Assembly: GCF_900547205.1 (NCBI RefSeq)
Contig: NZ_URFY01000027.1
Coordinates: 1-60,668, forward strand
DNA: 60,668 nt
Source of the DNA: an uncultured Bacteroides sp.
Lineage (GTDB): Bacteria; Bacteroidota; Bacteroidia; Bacteroidales; Bacteroidaceae
Reading direction: 5' to 3'
The translations under genes were made by a program, and so were the position numbers. Shown here one piece after another: positions 24,578 to 34,082 of this stretch (position 1 is the first letter of the stretch; the number at the start of each line of letters is the position of its first letter). The notes under the pieces are model-generated. The model worked only from the letters and a program-made list of their open reading frames with translations. It did no database searches and was not told the origin of the DNA.

Positions 24578-26929
24578 TTAGTTATTAATTCCGTTCGTCA
24601 GTGAGTAAGGTTTGTCTTTTGCCGCCAATCCGCGACGTTTATTGGGCGATGATGTCATCTTGAACTCCAGCACCCCTCCTTTCAGTATATCCTCATGGGT
24701 GATATACATCTTATCGTATGCCACGCCATTCCGTTTGAGCGATTGCACATAACGCTTCTTGTCGTTTACACCCGGCGCTTTAATCTCCAATGTCTTTCCA
24801 TTCGGAAGCTTCAGTTTCAGATAGGGCAGATAGGGTGCTCCCAGCACATACTGATCCGTTCCGGGGCAAACGGGATAGAAACCCATCACCGAGAAAAGAT
24901 ACCATGCCGACATCTGTCCGCAATCATCGTTTCCACCCAGTCCGTTGATGTCATTCCGATACATCTTGTTCAGGATTTCGCGCAGCCAGTATTGCGTTTT
25001 CCACGGTTGCGAAGTCCATGCGTAGAGATAAGGCACATGATGGCTCGGTTCGTTGCCATGCACGTATCCGCCCACCAGACATTCTTCGGTGATGTCTTCG
25101 TTGTGCTCGTAATATTTCTCCGGCAGATGCATGGAGAACAGTTCGTCCAGTTTGCTCACAAAGGCTTTCTCCCCTCCCATCAAGTCTATCATGCCGAATA
25201 CATCGTGCGGCACGTGGAAAGAGAAGTTCCACGAATTGCCCTCGATGAAGCCTTCACCATAGGTCTGCAACACGTCGAATTCTTTCTTGAACGAACCGTC
25301 ACTATAGCGGGGACGGGCAAAGCCAATGCTCGTATCGTAGATGTTACGATAGTTCAAGGCACGTTTCCGATATGTTTCGGCAATATCGTTCTTACCGGAC
25401 TTCAAAGCTGTCTGGTAGATGGTCCAGTCATCATAGGCATACTCCAACGTGGAAGAAGCTGCCGTGCCGCTTTTATCCAACGGGATGTATCCCAGTTTCA
25501 TATAGTCCGCCACCCCTTCGTAATAAGGCACGGTGGATGTGCTGACCATTGCCGCCATTGCTTCGTCTACATTCTTATAAACTCCCTTTGTGATAGCGTC
25601 CGCCAACACGGATACGGCATGATAACCACTCATGCACCAGTTTTCATTCCCCATCAGGCTCCAGACGGGAAGCATACCGTGCACACTTTGCTGTTCGTGC
25701 TTAATCATCGACTCCACCATGTCCGCACTGCGTTCCGGCTTCACCAGATTGAGGAACGGATGCTCCGCCCGATACGTATCCCACAGGGAGAAAATGGTGT
25801 AGTTGGTAAATCCTTCCGCCCGGTGTATATTGTGGTCTAAGCCGCGATAGGCTCCGTCCACATCCATGTATACCGACGGATTAATCATCGTATGATAGAG
25901 CGAAGTATAGAACATCGCCTTTTGGTCCGGCGTGCCTTCAATCTCGAAATGATCCAACTCGTCGTTCCAATGCGTGCGGGCGGCATCTGCCAATTGCTCA
26001 AAGCTCTTTCCCGACGCTTCGGCACGCAGGTTGCGAACGGCTCCTTCGGTGCTGGTGGCGGAGAGTGCTACTTTCACCACCAGTTCCGGTTGATTCGCCG
26101 TGTCGAAGTTGAAATATGCCACGACTTTGCGCCCGGTGATTTCTGGGAAGTTCTTCTCCATGTTGAATCGACGCCAAAAACCGTTGTAGCGGACTTTCTC
26201 CTTATCCACATAGCCATAGTCCCTGATAGGTTGCGACAGGGAAATGGCAAAGTAGGTGTAATTCGTCCTTGCCCATCCGTTCGTGATGCGATAGCCCGTC
26301 AGTAAGGTGTCATTCTCCACCCGCAGGTTGGCCCATAGCACTTTACCGTCATAATTGTAGATGCCGTGCACTAAGTCCAGAATCAGGTGGCCGTTTTCTC
26401 CTTTCGGGAAGGTGTATTTGTGCACGCCTACCCGTTGCGTGGCTGTCAACTGGGCTTTAATGCCATAGTCGTCCAGCATCACTTCGTAGTATCCGGGAGT
26501 GGCTTTTTCCGTGGCGTGATTGTAGCGCGAGCGATACCCCTCATCCGGGCTGTCCGCCCTGCCTGAGTTTAGTTTCAGTTCGCCCACGGCAGGCATCAGC
26601 AGGATGTCGCCCAAGTCCGAATGACCCGTCCCGCTGAGGTGCGTGTGGCTGAAACCGACAATCGTTTTATCCCGATGCTGGTATCCGGCACAATATTCGT
26701 AGGCATTCTTCTGATAAGCACCGTTCACATTGTGCGGAATGGTGTCGGTGTCCGGACTTAGCTGCACCCACCCGAAAGGAGTGCAGGCACCGGGAAAGGT
26801 GTGCCCCATACCGTTTGTCCCGATAATGGGATTGACGTAATCTACCGGCTGCTGGGCTACGGCGGACGATATCGCAATCGCCGCCATAGCTATCAAGCCT
26901 ATTTTCTTCTTTATAGTGTTCATGACCAT
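24578..26929 (-). CDS. GH92 exo-alpha-mannosidase
   Basis: 783 residues. Signal peptide to about 25 (MAAIAISSAVAQQ). GH92 landmarks: VDYVNPIIGTNGMGHTFPGA, TFPKGENGHLILDL, NYTIFSLWDTYRAEHPF, FGMIDLMGG and the catalytic-region GGNDDCGQMSAWYLF. The active-site aspartates of this motif are present. The enzyme removes terminal alpha-linked mannose by inversion; linkage preference (1,2/1,3/1,6) cannot be read reliably. The start codon follows the stop of the upstream GH92 gene with no gap (TAA then ATG), so translation is probably coupled. A second in-frame ATG two codons later is an equally plausible start. Confidence 0.92.
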   Translation of the reverse strand: MVMNTIKKKIGLIAMAAIAISSAVAQQPVDYVNPIIGTNGMGHTFPGACTPFGWVQLSPDTDTIPHNVNGAYQKNAYEYCAGYQHRDKTIVGFSHTHLSGTGHSDLGDILLMPAVGELKLNSGRADSPDEGYRSRYNHATEKATPGYYEVMLDDYGIKAQLTATQRVGVHKYTFPKGENGHLILDLVHGIYNYDGKVLWANLRVENDTLLTGYRITNGWARTNYTYFAISLSQPIRDYGYVDKEKVRYNGFWRRFNMEKNFPEITGRKVVAYFNFDTANQPELVVKVALSATSTEGAVRNLRAEASGKSFEQLADAARTHWNDELDHFEIEGTPDQKAMFYTSLYHTMINPSVYMDVDGAYRGLDHNIHRAEGFTNYTIFSLWDTYRAEHPFLNLVKPERSADMVESMIKHEQQSVHGMLPVWSLMGNENWCMSGYHAVSVLADAITKGVYKNVDEAMAAMVSTSTVPYYEGVADYMKLGYIPLDKSGTAASSTLEYAYDDWTIYQTALKSGKNDIAETYRKRALNYRNIYDTSIGFARPRYSDGSFKKEFDVLQTYGEGFIEGNSWNFSFHVPHDVFGMIDLMGGEKAFVSKLDELFSMHLPEKYYEHNEDITEECLVGGYVHGNEPSHHVPYLYAWTSQPWKTQYWLREILNKMYRNDINGLGGNDDCGQMSAWYLFSVMGFYPVCPGTDQYVLGAPYLPYLKLKLPNGKTLEIKAPGVNDKKRYVQSLKRNGVAYDKMYITHEDILKGGVLEFKMTSSPNKRRGLAAKDKPYSLTNGINN

Positions 26930-29221
26930 TTACATTTTGTCGCGCGAGAAGGAATACGGGAAATCCGATTCGTTGGTTCCTCTTCTCTCATTCGGCTTAC
27001 TATCCATGTCGAATACCAGACGGCCGCCTTTCAGCAGGTCGAAATGATTGAGGTAATTCTTCGTGTAGTTCTTGCCATTGTAATTGAGCGAACGGATATA
27101 CCGGTTTTCATCGCTATTCTTGGGTGCGGAGATTTCCAGCTTCTTGCCGTTCTCTAACGTAATGGTTGCCTTCTTGAAATAAGGAGCACCCATCACGTAC
27201 TCATTGCTGCCGGGACATACGGGATAGAAACCGAGTGCGGTGAACACATACCAGGCAGAGGTCTGTCCGTTGTCTTCATCTCCGCAATATCCGTCGGGAG
27301 TAGCCATATAGAGGCGGGTCATTACTTCGCGCAGCCAGTATTGGGCTTTCCACGGTTCGCCGGCGTAGTTATACAGGTAAATCATGTGCTGGATAGGCTG
27401 GTTGCCGTGTGCATAGTTCCCCATATTGGCAATTTCCATCTCACGGATTTCGTGAATCACTCCACCGTAGTAGCTATCGTCGAACACCGGAGGAAGATTG
27501 AACACAGAGTCGAGCATACTGACAAACATCTTTCTGCCGCCCATCAGGTCAGCCAATCCCTGCACGTCGTGGAATACCGACCATGTGTAGTGCCAGCTAT
27601 TGCCTTCGGTAAAGGCATCTCCCCATTTGAAAGGATTGAAAGGCGTCTGGAAAGTACCGTCGGCGTTCTTTCCGCGCATCAGCTTCGTTTCGGGGTCGAA
27701 GAGGTTCCGGTAGTTCTGGCTCCGGTTCTTGTAGAGTTCCAGTTCTTCGGCGGGACGTCCCAACTTCTGCCCCATGCGGTAGATGCACCAGTCATCGTAG
27801 GCATACTCCAGCGTACGTGCGGCATTCTCGTTGATATTCACATCGTAAGGCACATAGCCCAGTTTGTTGTAATGCTCGTATCCGCGACGTCCGGTAGTAG
27901 AAACTCTCGGATGCACGCTGTTGGCTCCTATCAGCAATCCTTCGTACATCTTCTCCGCATCGGCTTTCGTGATGTTCTTCATAAAAGCGTCTGCCACCAC
28001 GGAAGCGGAATTGTTGCCGACCATGCAGCCACGGTGTCCCGGACTTGCCCATTCGGGAAAGAATCCGCTTTCCAGATAGGTGTTCAGCAATCCTTCCTGC
28101 ATCTTCTCGCCCATCGACGGATAGACCAAGTTGACAAACGGGAACAGACAACGGAACGTATCCCAGAATCCGGTATCGGTAAACATATATCCCGGACGGA
28201 TTTCTCCATTGTAGGGACTGTAATGCACCGTTTCTCCCTTCGCATTTACCTCGTAGAACATACGGGGGAAAAGTACGGAACGATACAGACAGGAATAGAA
28301 CGTACGCATCCGGTTTTCATCGCTATCTTCTATTTTGATGCGTCCCAGCACGTCATTCCAGGCTTTGCGTCCGGCTTCTTTGGTTTGCTCAAAGGTTTTG
28401 GTTCCGATTTCTTTCAGGTTGAGTTCCGCTTGTTCGGGGCTGATGAATGAAGAAGCCACCTTGGCGTGCACTTGTTCGCCTTTCTTTGTAGCAAAACCGA
28501 TGGCGGCTCCTACGTGATTGGATTGGAGCTCCAAGTGCTGCTCTACGGTGTGATAGTCCGCCCACACCTTGTTGAAAGTGAAAGGTTTGTCGAACTCAAT
28601 CACGAAATAGTTCTTGAAGTTCTGCGGAACGCCGCCACTATTGCGTGTGGTGTAGCCCACTATCTTGTTTTGCTCAGGAATCACTTTGATGTACGAGCCG
28701 CGGTCGAAGGCATCTATCACTACATACGCATCTTTCGTTTCGGGGAAGGTGAAACGGAAGTAGGCGCAACGTTCGGTCGGAGCTATTTCCGTCGTCATGT
28801 TATACTCCGAGAGGTAGACGCTGTAATAATAAGGAGTAGCTTTCTCCGCCTTGTGCGAGAACCAGCTTGCACGCTGGTCTTGGTCTATTTTCAACCGTCC
28901 GGTCATCGGCATGATGGAGAACTGTCCGTAGTCGTTAATCCACGGACTGGGCTGGTGGGTTTGCTTGAATCCTCTGATTTTATCGGAAGCATACGTGTAT
29001 GCCCAACCGTCTCCCATCTTTCCGGTTTGCGGCATCCAGAAGTTCATTCCCCAAGGGAGGGCAATGGCGGGATAGGTGTTGCCGTTGGAGAGTGAGATTT
29101 TGGAGTCGGTTCCCATCAAGGGGTTGACATAATCTACCGGCTGCTTCTGCATCTGTGCGGAAAGGGAAGATATTCCCAATAGCAGGGAGACTCCGAGAGA
29201 TAATAGTTTCTTTTTATTCAT
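26930..29221 (-). CDS. GH92 exo-alpha-mannosidase (DEDNGQ subgroup)
   Basis: 763 residues. Signal peptide about 1-22 (LLLGISSLSAQ). GH92 signatures: VDYVNPLMGTDSKISLSNGNTYPA, FRFTFPETKDAYVVID, GFWDTFRCLFPF and, in the catalytic region, CGDEDNGQTSAWYVF in place of the NDDCGQ of the other two GH92s in this operon. This marks a separate branch of the family and probably a different mannose linkage. The carboxylates are retained. It lies 30 bp after the preceding lipoprotein gene, and its stop abuts the start of the next GH92. Confidence 0.92.
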   Translation of the reverse strand: MNKKKLLSLGVSLLLGISSLSAQMQKQPVDYVNPLMGTDSKISLSNGNTYPAIALPWGMNFWMPQTGKMGDGWAYTYASDKIRGFKQTHQPSPWINDYGQFSIMPMTGRLKIDQDQRASWFSHKAEKATPYYYSVYLSEYNMTTEIAPTERCAYFRFTFPETKDAYVVIDAFDRGSYIKVIPEQNKIVGYTTRNSGGVPQNFKNYFVIEFDKPFTFNKVWADYHTVEQHLELQSNHVGAAIGFATKKGEQVHAKVASSFISPEQAELNLKEIGTKTFEQTKEAGRKAWNDVLGRIKIEDSDENRMRTFYSCLYRSVLFPRMFYEVNAKGETVHYSPYNGEIRPGYMFTDTGFWDTFRCLFPFVNLVYPSMGEKMQEGLLNTYLESGFFPEWASPGHRGCMVGNNSASVVADAFMKNITKADAEKMYEGLLIGANSVHPRVSTTGRRGYEHYNKLGYVPYDVNINENAARTLEYAYDDWCIYRMGQKLGRPAEELELYKNRSQNYRNLFDPETKLMRGKNADGTFQTPFNPFKWGDAFTEGNSWHYTWSVFHDVQGLADLMGGRKMFVSMLDSVFNLPPVFDDSYYGGVIHEIREMEIANMGNYAHGNQPIQHMIYLYNYAGEPWKAQYWLREVMTRLYMATPDGYCGDEDNGQTSAWYVFTALGFYPVCPGSNEYVMGAPYFKKATITLENGKKLEISAPKNSDENRYIRSLNYNGKNYTKNYLNHFDLLKGGRLVFDMDSKPNERRGTNESDFPYSFSRDKM

Positions 29222-29251
29222 GGGGTAAGTGTTAGTATGGTAAAGAGTTAT

Positions 29252-30490
29252 TTATTGTTTCATTCTGAACCATTGTTCACCTGTGGCGCTAAGAACATAT
29301 ACCATGTTGTTGTTGTCGTTGTACGTCCAATAAAGACCATCGACCGAGCCACAGAACGACAGTAGCTTTTCGTAATCCTGCTGCACACGTTCGTAGTCAG
29401 CCGGGTTGTTGTTCCATCCGAATATGTCATAGATTTCGCCCAACTTGATGAAGATACGGCCTGTCTCATCATTTGCCGTCACAGTGGGCTTGATACCAAT
29501 ATACGACCCCATACCGCTCCAAGGACATACAACCAGATTCCTCGGATTACGATCGTCAAACTCAACACCGGCATGGAAGATATCTTTGAACCCTTCATAG
29601 ATTACATCCCGGTCCACGATATGCGTTCTCCAATCGCCGGAAGCATACCATGCTGCAATGGCGGATGCCTTCCGGGTATCGCATACCACACTTGCAACGT
29701 TCGTCCTAAGGCTACCACTCAGGTAGTTATAATAGAATTTGTTGATGGTTGTCCCGTCTATCGTCACATTACCACTGAATGTCAACTCGGCATCTTCATC
29801 ACCCGTGGTGTCAATAGTCATCTGATATACCGTGTGTTTCACCACACCGTCCACAATGGCTGAGACTTTCACGCCCCAATGTTCTTCCTCATCGCAAGTA
29901 ATGAGATAGTGTGCCATAAACTCTGATGATTCGTTGCGGAACACACCATTGTTCAACTCACTCTTGAACAAGTCCAAAGCCTGTTCTTTCCGATAGGCAA
30001 TGATAGCCAATCGCTTGCTTTCTTGTGCTTGTCGCAACTCTGCGGTAGTGGTAGGAAGCAGAATCATTTCTTTTCCATACGTCTGTCCTTTTGCGGTAAT
30101 ATTCGAATCGGAATAACCGGTAATGACAAACTTAGTCTCCTGATTCTCCGGCAGGTATTGCATCATACCTCCATTGAGTAAGGTGAGTAGAACCACCTTT
30201 TCGCCTTGAAAGTCCAAAGAATATTCAGTATTAACCGCATTCTCCAACAGACCTTCGTTGGAATCAGAGTTTACATTTCCTTCTTCGTCGAATTGGAAAT
30301 AGAATGTTACTCCCTCATAGGTCATTTTCCACCCGTCTCCTGCACAGAGAAGCTCCTTTACTTCCGAAGGACGCAGGCGGTCTGCACTCATGTCACCTTC
30401 ATTTTCCCAGTCTCTCCAGGGTTCCGTCATACCACAACTGTATAGTGTAAGGCAGCATAACGACAGCATTATATAAGTTAATCTCTTCAT
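29252..30490 (-). CDS. PUL lipoprotein, possibly DUF4302-like
   Basis: 412 residues with lipobox LTLYSC (Cys19). After a short linker, residues 40-110 (LLCAGDGWKMTYEGVTFYFQFDEEGNV, then LLENAVNTEYSLDF) resemble the start of DUF4302 lipoproteins of Bacteroidetes, which contain repeated beta-sheet segments. No catalytic motif is visible. It lies between the calpain-like protein and the first GH92 gene, with gaps of 25 and 30 bp. Its position in a SusCD operon suggests a surface glycan- or protein-binding role (SGBP-like), but this is inference. The DUF assignment is tentative. Confidence 0.6.
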   Translation of the reverse strand: MKRLTYIMLSLCCLTLYSCGMTEPWRDWENEGDMSADRLRPSEVKELLCAGDGWKMTYEGVTFYFQFDEEGNVNSDSNEGLLENAVNTEYSLDFQGEKVVLLTLLNGGMMQYLPENQETKFVITGYSDSNITAKGQTYGKEMILLPTTTAELRQAQESKRLAIIAYRKEQALDLFKSELNNGVFRNESSEFMAHYLITCDEEEHWGVKVSAIVDGVVKHTVYQMTIDTTGDEDAELTFSGNVTIDGTTINKFYYNYLSGSLRTNVASVVCDTRKASAIAAWYASGDWRTHIVDRDVIYEGFKDIFHAGVEFDDRNPRNLVVCPWSGMGSYIGIKPTVTANDETGRIFIKLGEIYDIFGWNNNPADYERVQQDYEKLLSFCGSVDGLYWTYNDNNNMVYVLSATGEQWFRMKQ

Positions 30491-30515
30491 GATGTTCTTC
30501 TTTTAAGGTTTGAAT

Positions 30516-32042
30516 TCAATAATTAGGTATGTATCCTCCCAAATCCGGTCCAACGCCATAGTTCTTGGCAGCCCCCGGTGCACAAATGCGCAGGTCGATT
30601 AGCGGCGGAATCCGGTTGTCATCTTTCACTTTCATCACGCCGTCGGTAGTGCCGCCCCAAGGATTGCGCATCTTAAAGAGATGGGAATCGTCGTCGGGAA
30701 GGATGAACGTGAACGCATGGGCACTGGTGGTTTGCCAGTTTTCATCCACTTGTTCGCCGCCTCTTGTGAAACCTCCTATAACGAGTCGGCCTTGTTTGAG
30801 CGATACTTCCACTGCACGTTTCAAGTCATCGGCTATTAAGACATTTGCACCGAAGCCAACGCTTTCACCGTCGCCGGTGAAGATGGCAGATACATATTCG
30901 GTACCGATACCGCCTACGTTGGATGAGCCCAGATAGACTTGACGCCATTTCATCATCGCCTTTTCGAGAATCGTTGCCCAAGTGACTTCTTTGTTTCTGC
31001 CACCCAAAGCACCTAAATCGCCGCTATTACCGATAAAGTAGTCGCCGCCTACACCCACCGGGATTTGTTTTCCTTTCGGGTCGTACATGGTGACGGTGTA
31101 AGTCTTATCCATATTGTCCTTGATAATGTGCTTAATGAAGCGGGGATACATATAAGCCATCGACGCAAATACGGCACACGCACAGCAGTCGCCTACCCAA
31201 CGTTGGTTTACATCCGAAGGGACGGCATTGCCATTTGGATAAAGTGACACGACATTGAATGTATTCCAAGCCATCTTCGTTCCGTTATCTCCAAATGGTT
31301 CGGGCTCTTCGGCAGGGTCGGCAAGCCATTTCAAGTCGGCTGCCGTAGCTTCCAAGTCGTTCTCGTGCTGTTTGCCCATCGGGGTGATTGCACTAAATGT
31401 GCTAGAGCCTTTGCTGGAAATCAAGTCGTTGATGTTTTCCGTGTAGGAGCGCACAGCCACCAGTTTCCATTCGGCTATCTGAGTGGCAGCACCGCCATTG
31501 TTGGCTTCGATGGAAAGTCGATAGTAACGATAGGCAGTTGCATTATCCACCTCGTAGTTCTTCTCTTCTTTTCTTGCTTCGAAGCTTTGATTATCCCGTG
31601 TATCCAGTTTGGTCCACGTGGCATTGTCATTCGAGCCGTAGAGCATCCACGATTTCGGATCCATCTCGGGTGTGTCGGCAGCCGATGTCAACGAATAGCC
31701 GGTGACAGCCTTGCTACTGTTTCCGTTCCAGTTGATATAGAAACTGCTATGATAAGTGACATATTTCGTGTCTGCATCATCATCTACCAGCCGTCTGATT
31801 TCCGAACCTGCAGGAGCATCCCCATATTGCGCTATAATTGTACCGCTAGACGGCATATTGGTGTTGCCCGAACCAAGCACGTATGAAACCGGTGCATCTC
31901 CACCCGGCTCTTCTCCGCCATCGCCTTCTCCATCGTCGTCGGACGAACATCCTGCCAGACAGAGGGGGATGGACAGCAGGAAGAGATAAAAGATTCTCTT
32001 CACTGCGCCCGTATCGCTAATTCTTAGTTGATGTTTCTTCAT
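30516..32042 (-). CDS. Calpain-like cysteine protease lipoprotein with discoidin (F5/8 type C) domain
   Basis: About 508 residues from the ATG at 32042; an ATG five codons earlier is possible. Lipobox LCLAGC (Cys32), then an acidic Gly/Asp/Glu linker. An F5/8 type C (discoidin) domain spans about 55-200 (RRLVDDDADTKYVTYH then YRYYRLSIEANNG). A domain with calpain (C2) signatures follows: VNQRWVGDCCACAVFASMAY matches GDCWLLAAIAS with Cys286; VTWATILEKAMMKW matches the calpain W-xx-LLEKA helix; SAHAFTF supplies His442; KMRNPWGG supplies Asn460. The Cys-His-Asn triad is therefore complete. Predicted to be an outer-membrane lipoprotein that binds a glycan or protein and cuts proteins. It is third in the operon after susC and susD. 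Confidence 0.8.
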   Translation of the reverse strand: MKKHQLRISDTGAVKRIFYLFLLSIPLCLAGCSSDDDGEGDGGEEPGGDAPVSYVLGSGNTNMPSSGTIIAQYGDAPAGSEIRRLVDDDADTKYVTYHSSFYINWNGNSSKAVTGYSLTSAADTPEMDPKSWMLYGSNDNATWTKLDTRDNQSFEARKEEKNYEVDNATAYRYYRLSIEANNGGAATQIAEWKLVAVRSYTENINDLISSKGSSTFSAITPMGKQHENDLEATAADLKWLADPAEEPEPFGDNGTKMAWNTFNVVSLYPNGNAVPSDVNQRWVGDCCACAVFASMAYMYPRFIKHIIKDNMDKTYTVTMYDPKGKQIPVGVGGDYFIGNSGDLGALGGRNKEVTWATILEKAMMKWRQVYLGSSNVGGIGTEYVSAIFTGDGESVGFGANVLIADDLKRAVEVSLKQGRLVIGGFTRGGEQVDENWQTTSAHAFTFILPDDDSHLFKMRNPWGGTTDGVMKVKDDNRIPPLIDLRICAPGAAKNYGVGPDLGGYIPNY

Positions 32043-32098
32043 TGTTATACTTCTCATTAATTACTAAACTTGTTCACAGACCGGACAACCGGAGTATA

Positions 32099-34060
32099 TT
32101 ACTCCGTTGTCCATCCCAAATTCTGTACCATCTTCGGATTACGACGCACATCTTGGTCGGGAATCGGGAAGAGGTAGTGCTTAGGCAAGAATGTACGTGT
32201 TTCCACCACTACTTTCTCAAAGAATGCAGGAGCATCGAAACGGAATGCCATGCCATGGATAGCTCCGCCTTCGCCTCCGCGGTGATAGCTAGGATAAATC
32301 CAGTCGTCGCCCACAGCCATATCGGCCACTTTCCAACGACGCACGTCGAAGAAGTGATTCCACTCGAACATCAATTCAATCAGGCGTTCACGACGGATGC
32401 GTTTGTCTACTCCGTCACGGGTGTCTTCATAAGGAATACAGTCAAATCCGTTTGCATCCTTAGTGCCTGCTGCGCCATATCCGGGGATACCGGCACGGGC
32501 ACGTATCATGTTGACATACTTAATGGCTTCACCACGTTGGTCGCAAGCGCTCAGGGTTTCGGCATATCCTAAATACATATCTGCCAAGCGAAGTAAAGTG
32601 GCGCAATGTTTGGAACTACTACTTCCTTCTTTCGATGCCATCTTACGCATACCGTAGCCGGTGTATGGAGCGTCCCAATTAGCACTTGCATAACCGGAAT
32701 TACCGTTATAGGTCAGTTCAGTCGTTACTTCTCCACGCGGGGTATCCGTCTTCAACCAAGTTGATCCATGAAATGTAATGTTGGTATAAAAGCGCGGCTC
32801 ACGATTAGCCCATTGCTTCAAAGTTCTATTTGTATTCTGCTTGAAATAGGTTCTGCTACCCACCACAGGGTCTTTATAGTCCGTCGGCCAGCCGTAATGC
32901 TCGCTGGAAGGCACGCCGGTGTATTCTTCGTAGTCCTCATCTTCTACAATTCGACGACCGTCATTCGTAAAGTATAAGTCTACCATCTCCTGCGGCACAC
33001 CAAATCCAAGACCACCTCTCAATGCATTATTGTTATCATCGTATCCTGAGTGGTAGGGAGTGGTTTCGTAAGAGCGATAATTATGGTCTGCCAAACGAAT
33101 GAAAATCTGCTCCTTATTCTCCGCACCGTAAACTACTCCGGAAGTCGCTTTGCGGTAAGATTCATAGAAATCAGTCTTACCATCGGATGTCCTTTCGGTA
33201 TACAGCGAGAAGGTGTTTCCATATTCATTGAAGAATGCTTGGTAAGCTTCGCGAGCAGCCTCCCACTTCGCTCTTTCCTGCGATTTATCTTGCGGGAAGA
33301 GTTGCTTGCCACTCTCCGGATTGACGATACCGGCATAATCGGGATTGCAATTGAACAACGGGCTTGCAGCATACAACAGCACTTTTGCCTTAAATGCCTT
33401 ACAAGCTGCTGCGTCTATACGTCCCAAATTGGAGCCGTCATATCTTGCGGGAAGATCGACTGCCGCATCATCAAATTCCTTCGTGATAAACTCCACACAT
33501 TCGTCTACCGAATTACGTTCTTTCAACAGCTCGCTGGTCGAAATATCCAATGGGATAGGTTCTTCGCCCAGAATCACTAACGGACCGTAAGAACGAAAGA
33601 GCATGAAGTAATAGAAAGCACGCAAAGCTCTGGCTTGCGCCTTCCACTGCTTGCGCTGTGCAGCCGATGCTTCCAGGCAACGGTCTACATTCATAATAAA
33701 CGTACTGGCACGGGAAATCCCTTTATAGTATTCGATGTACCAGAAGTTAATCCATGAAGAACCGGCATAAGTAGCTCCGGAAGCCCACTCGCTACCGTTG
33801 TTTCCGTCCCACGAAAGTTTGCACTCCAACGAACCGGTGGTCCAGATTCCCGACATCGTGTTTTTGGCAGCACGCTCGATTGTTTCATCGGGCACATAGT
33901 TATATACGTTGTTCAGAAACTGTTCCGTCTTCGCACGATTGGTAAATGTATCCTCTAAGTCATATTGCTGACCGGGGATTGCATCGAAGAAATCATTGCA
34001 CGAACTAAGCCCGACTGCCAAACACAGTGCCATAGTTCCTATCTTAAATATATTTTTCAT
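32099..34060 (-). CDS. SusD-like surface glycan-binding lipoprotein
   Basis: 653 residues, lipobox VGLSSC (Cys21). N-terminal SusD_like region: NDFFDAIPGQQYDLEDTF, TPR-type helices (AKTEQFLNNVYNYVPDET) and RALRAFYYFMLFRSYGPLVILG, the usual SusD motif. The C-terminal RagB/SusD region contains IRRERLIELMFEWNHFFDVRRWK and ends YLFPIPDQDVRRNPKMVQNLGW, as in most SusD proteins. It pairs with the SusC transporter 22 bp upstream as the lid that captures oligosaccharides. Longer than SusD of the starch system (about 550), which is common for this class. Confidence 0.95.
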   Translation of the reverse strand: MKNIFKIGTMALCLAVGLSSCNDFFDAIPGQQYDLEDTFTNRAKTEQFLNNVYNYVPDETIERAAKNTMSGIWTTGSLECKLSWDGNNGSEWASGATYAGSSWINFWYIEYYKGISRASTFIMNVDRCLEASAAQRKQWKAQARALRAFYYFMLFRSYGPLVILGEEPIPLDISTSELLKERNSVDECVEFITKEFDDAAVDLPARYDGSNLGRIDAAACKAFKAKVLLYAASPLFNCNPDYAGIVNPESGKQLFPQDKSQERAKWEAAREAYQAFFNEYGNTFSLYTERTSDGKTDFYESYRKATSGVVYGAENKEQIFIRLADHNYRSYETTPYHSGYDDNNNALRGGLGFGVPQEMVDLYFTNDGRRIVEDEDYEEYTGVPSSEHYGWPTDYKDPVVGSRTYFKQNTNRTLKQWANREPRFYTNITFHGSTWLKTDTPRGEVTTELTYNGNSGYASANWDAPYTGYGMRKMASKEGSSSSKHCATLLRLADMYLGYAETLSACDQRGEAIKYVNMIRARAGIPGYGAAGTKDANGFDCIPYEDTRDGVDKRIRRERLIELMFEWNHFFDVRRWKVADMAVGDDWIYPSYHRGGEGGAIHGMAFRFDAPAFFEKVVVETRTFLPKHYLFPIPDQDVRRNPKMVQNLGWTTE

Positions 34061-34082
34061 ATCCTTGCTAACTGATTATTGT

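Noticed and set aside
24695..25840. 381-codon plus-strand open frame
   Set aside because: Antisense to a GH92 gene with all family motifs; no start context and Cys/His/Arg-rich shadow composition.
27341..28450. 369-codon plus-strand open frame
   Set aside because: Antisense to the DEDNGQ GH92 gene; composition typical of a shadow frame.
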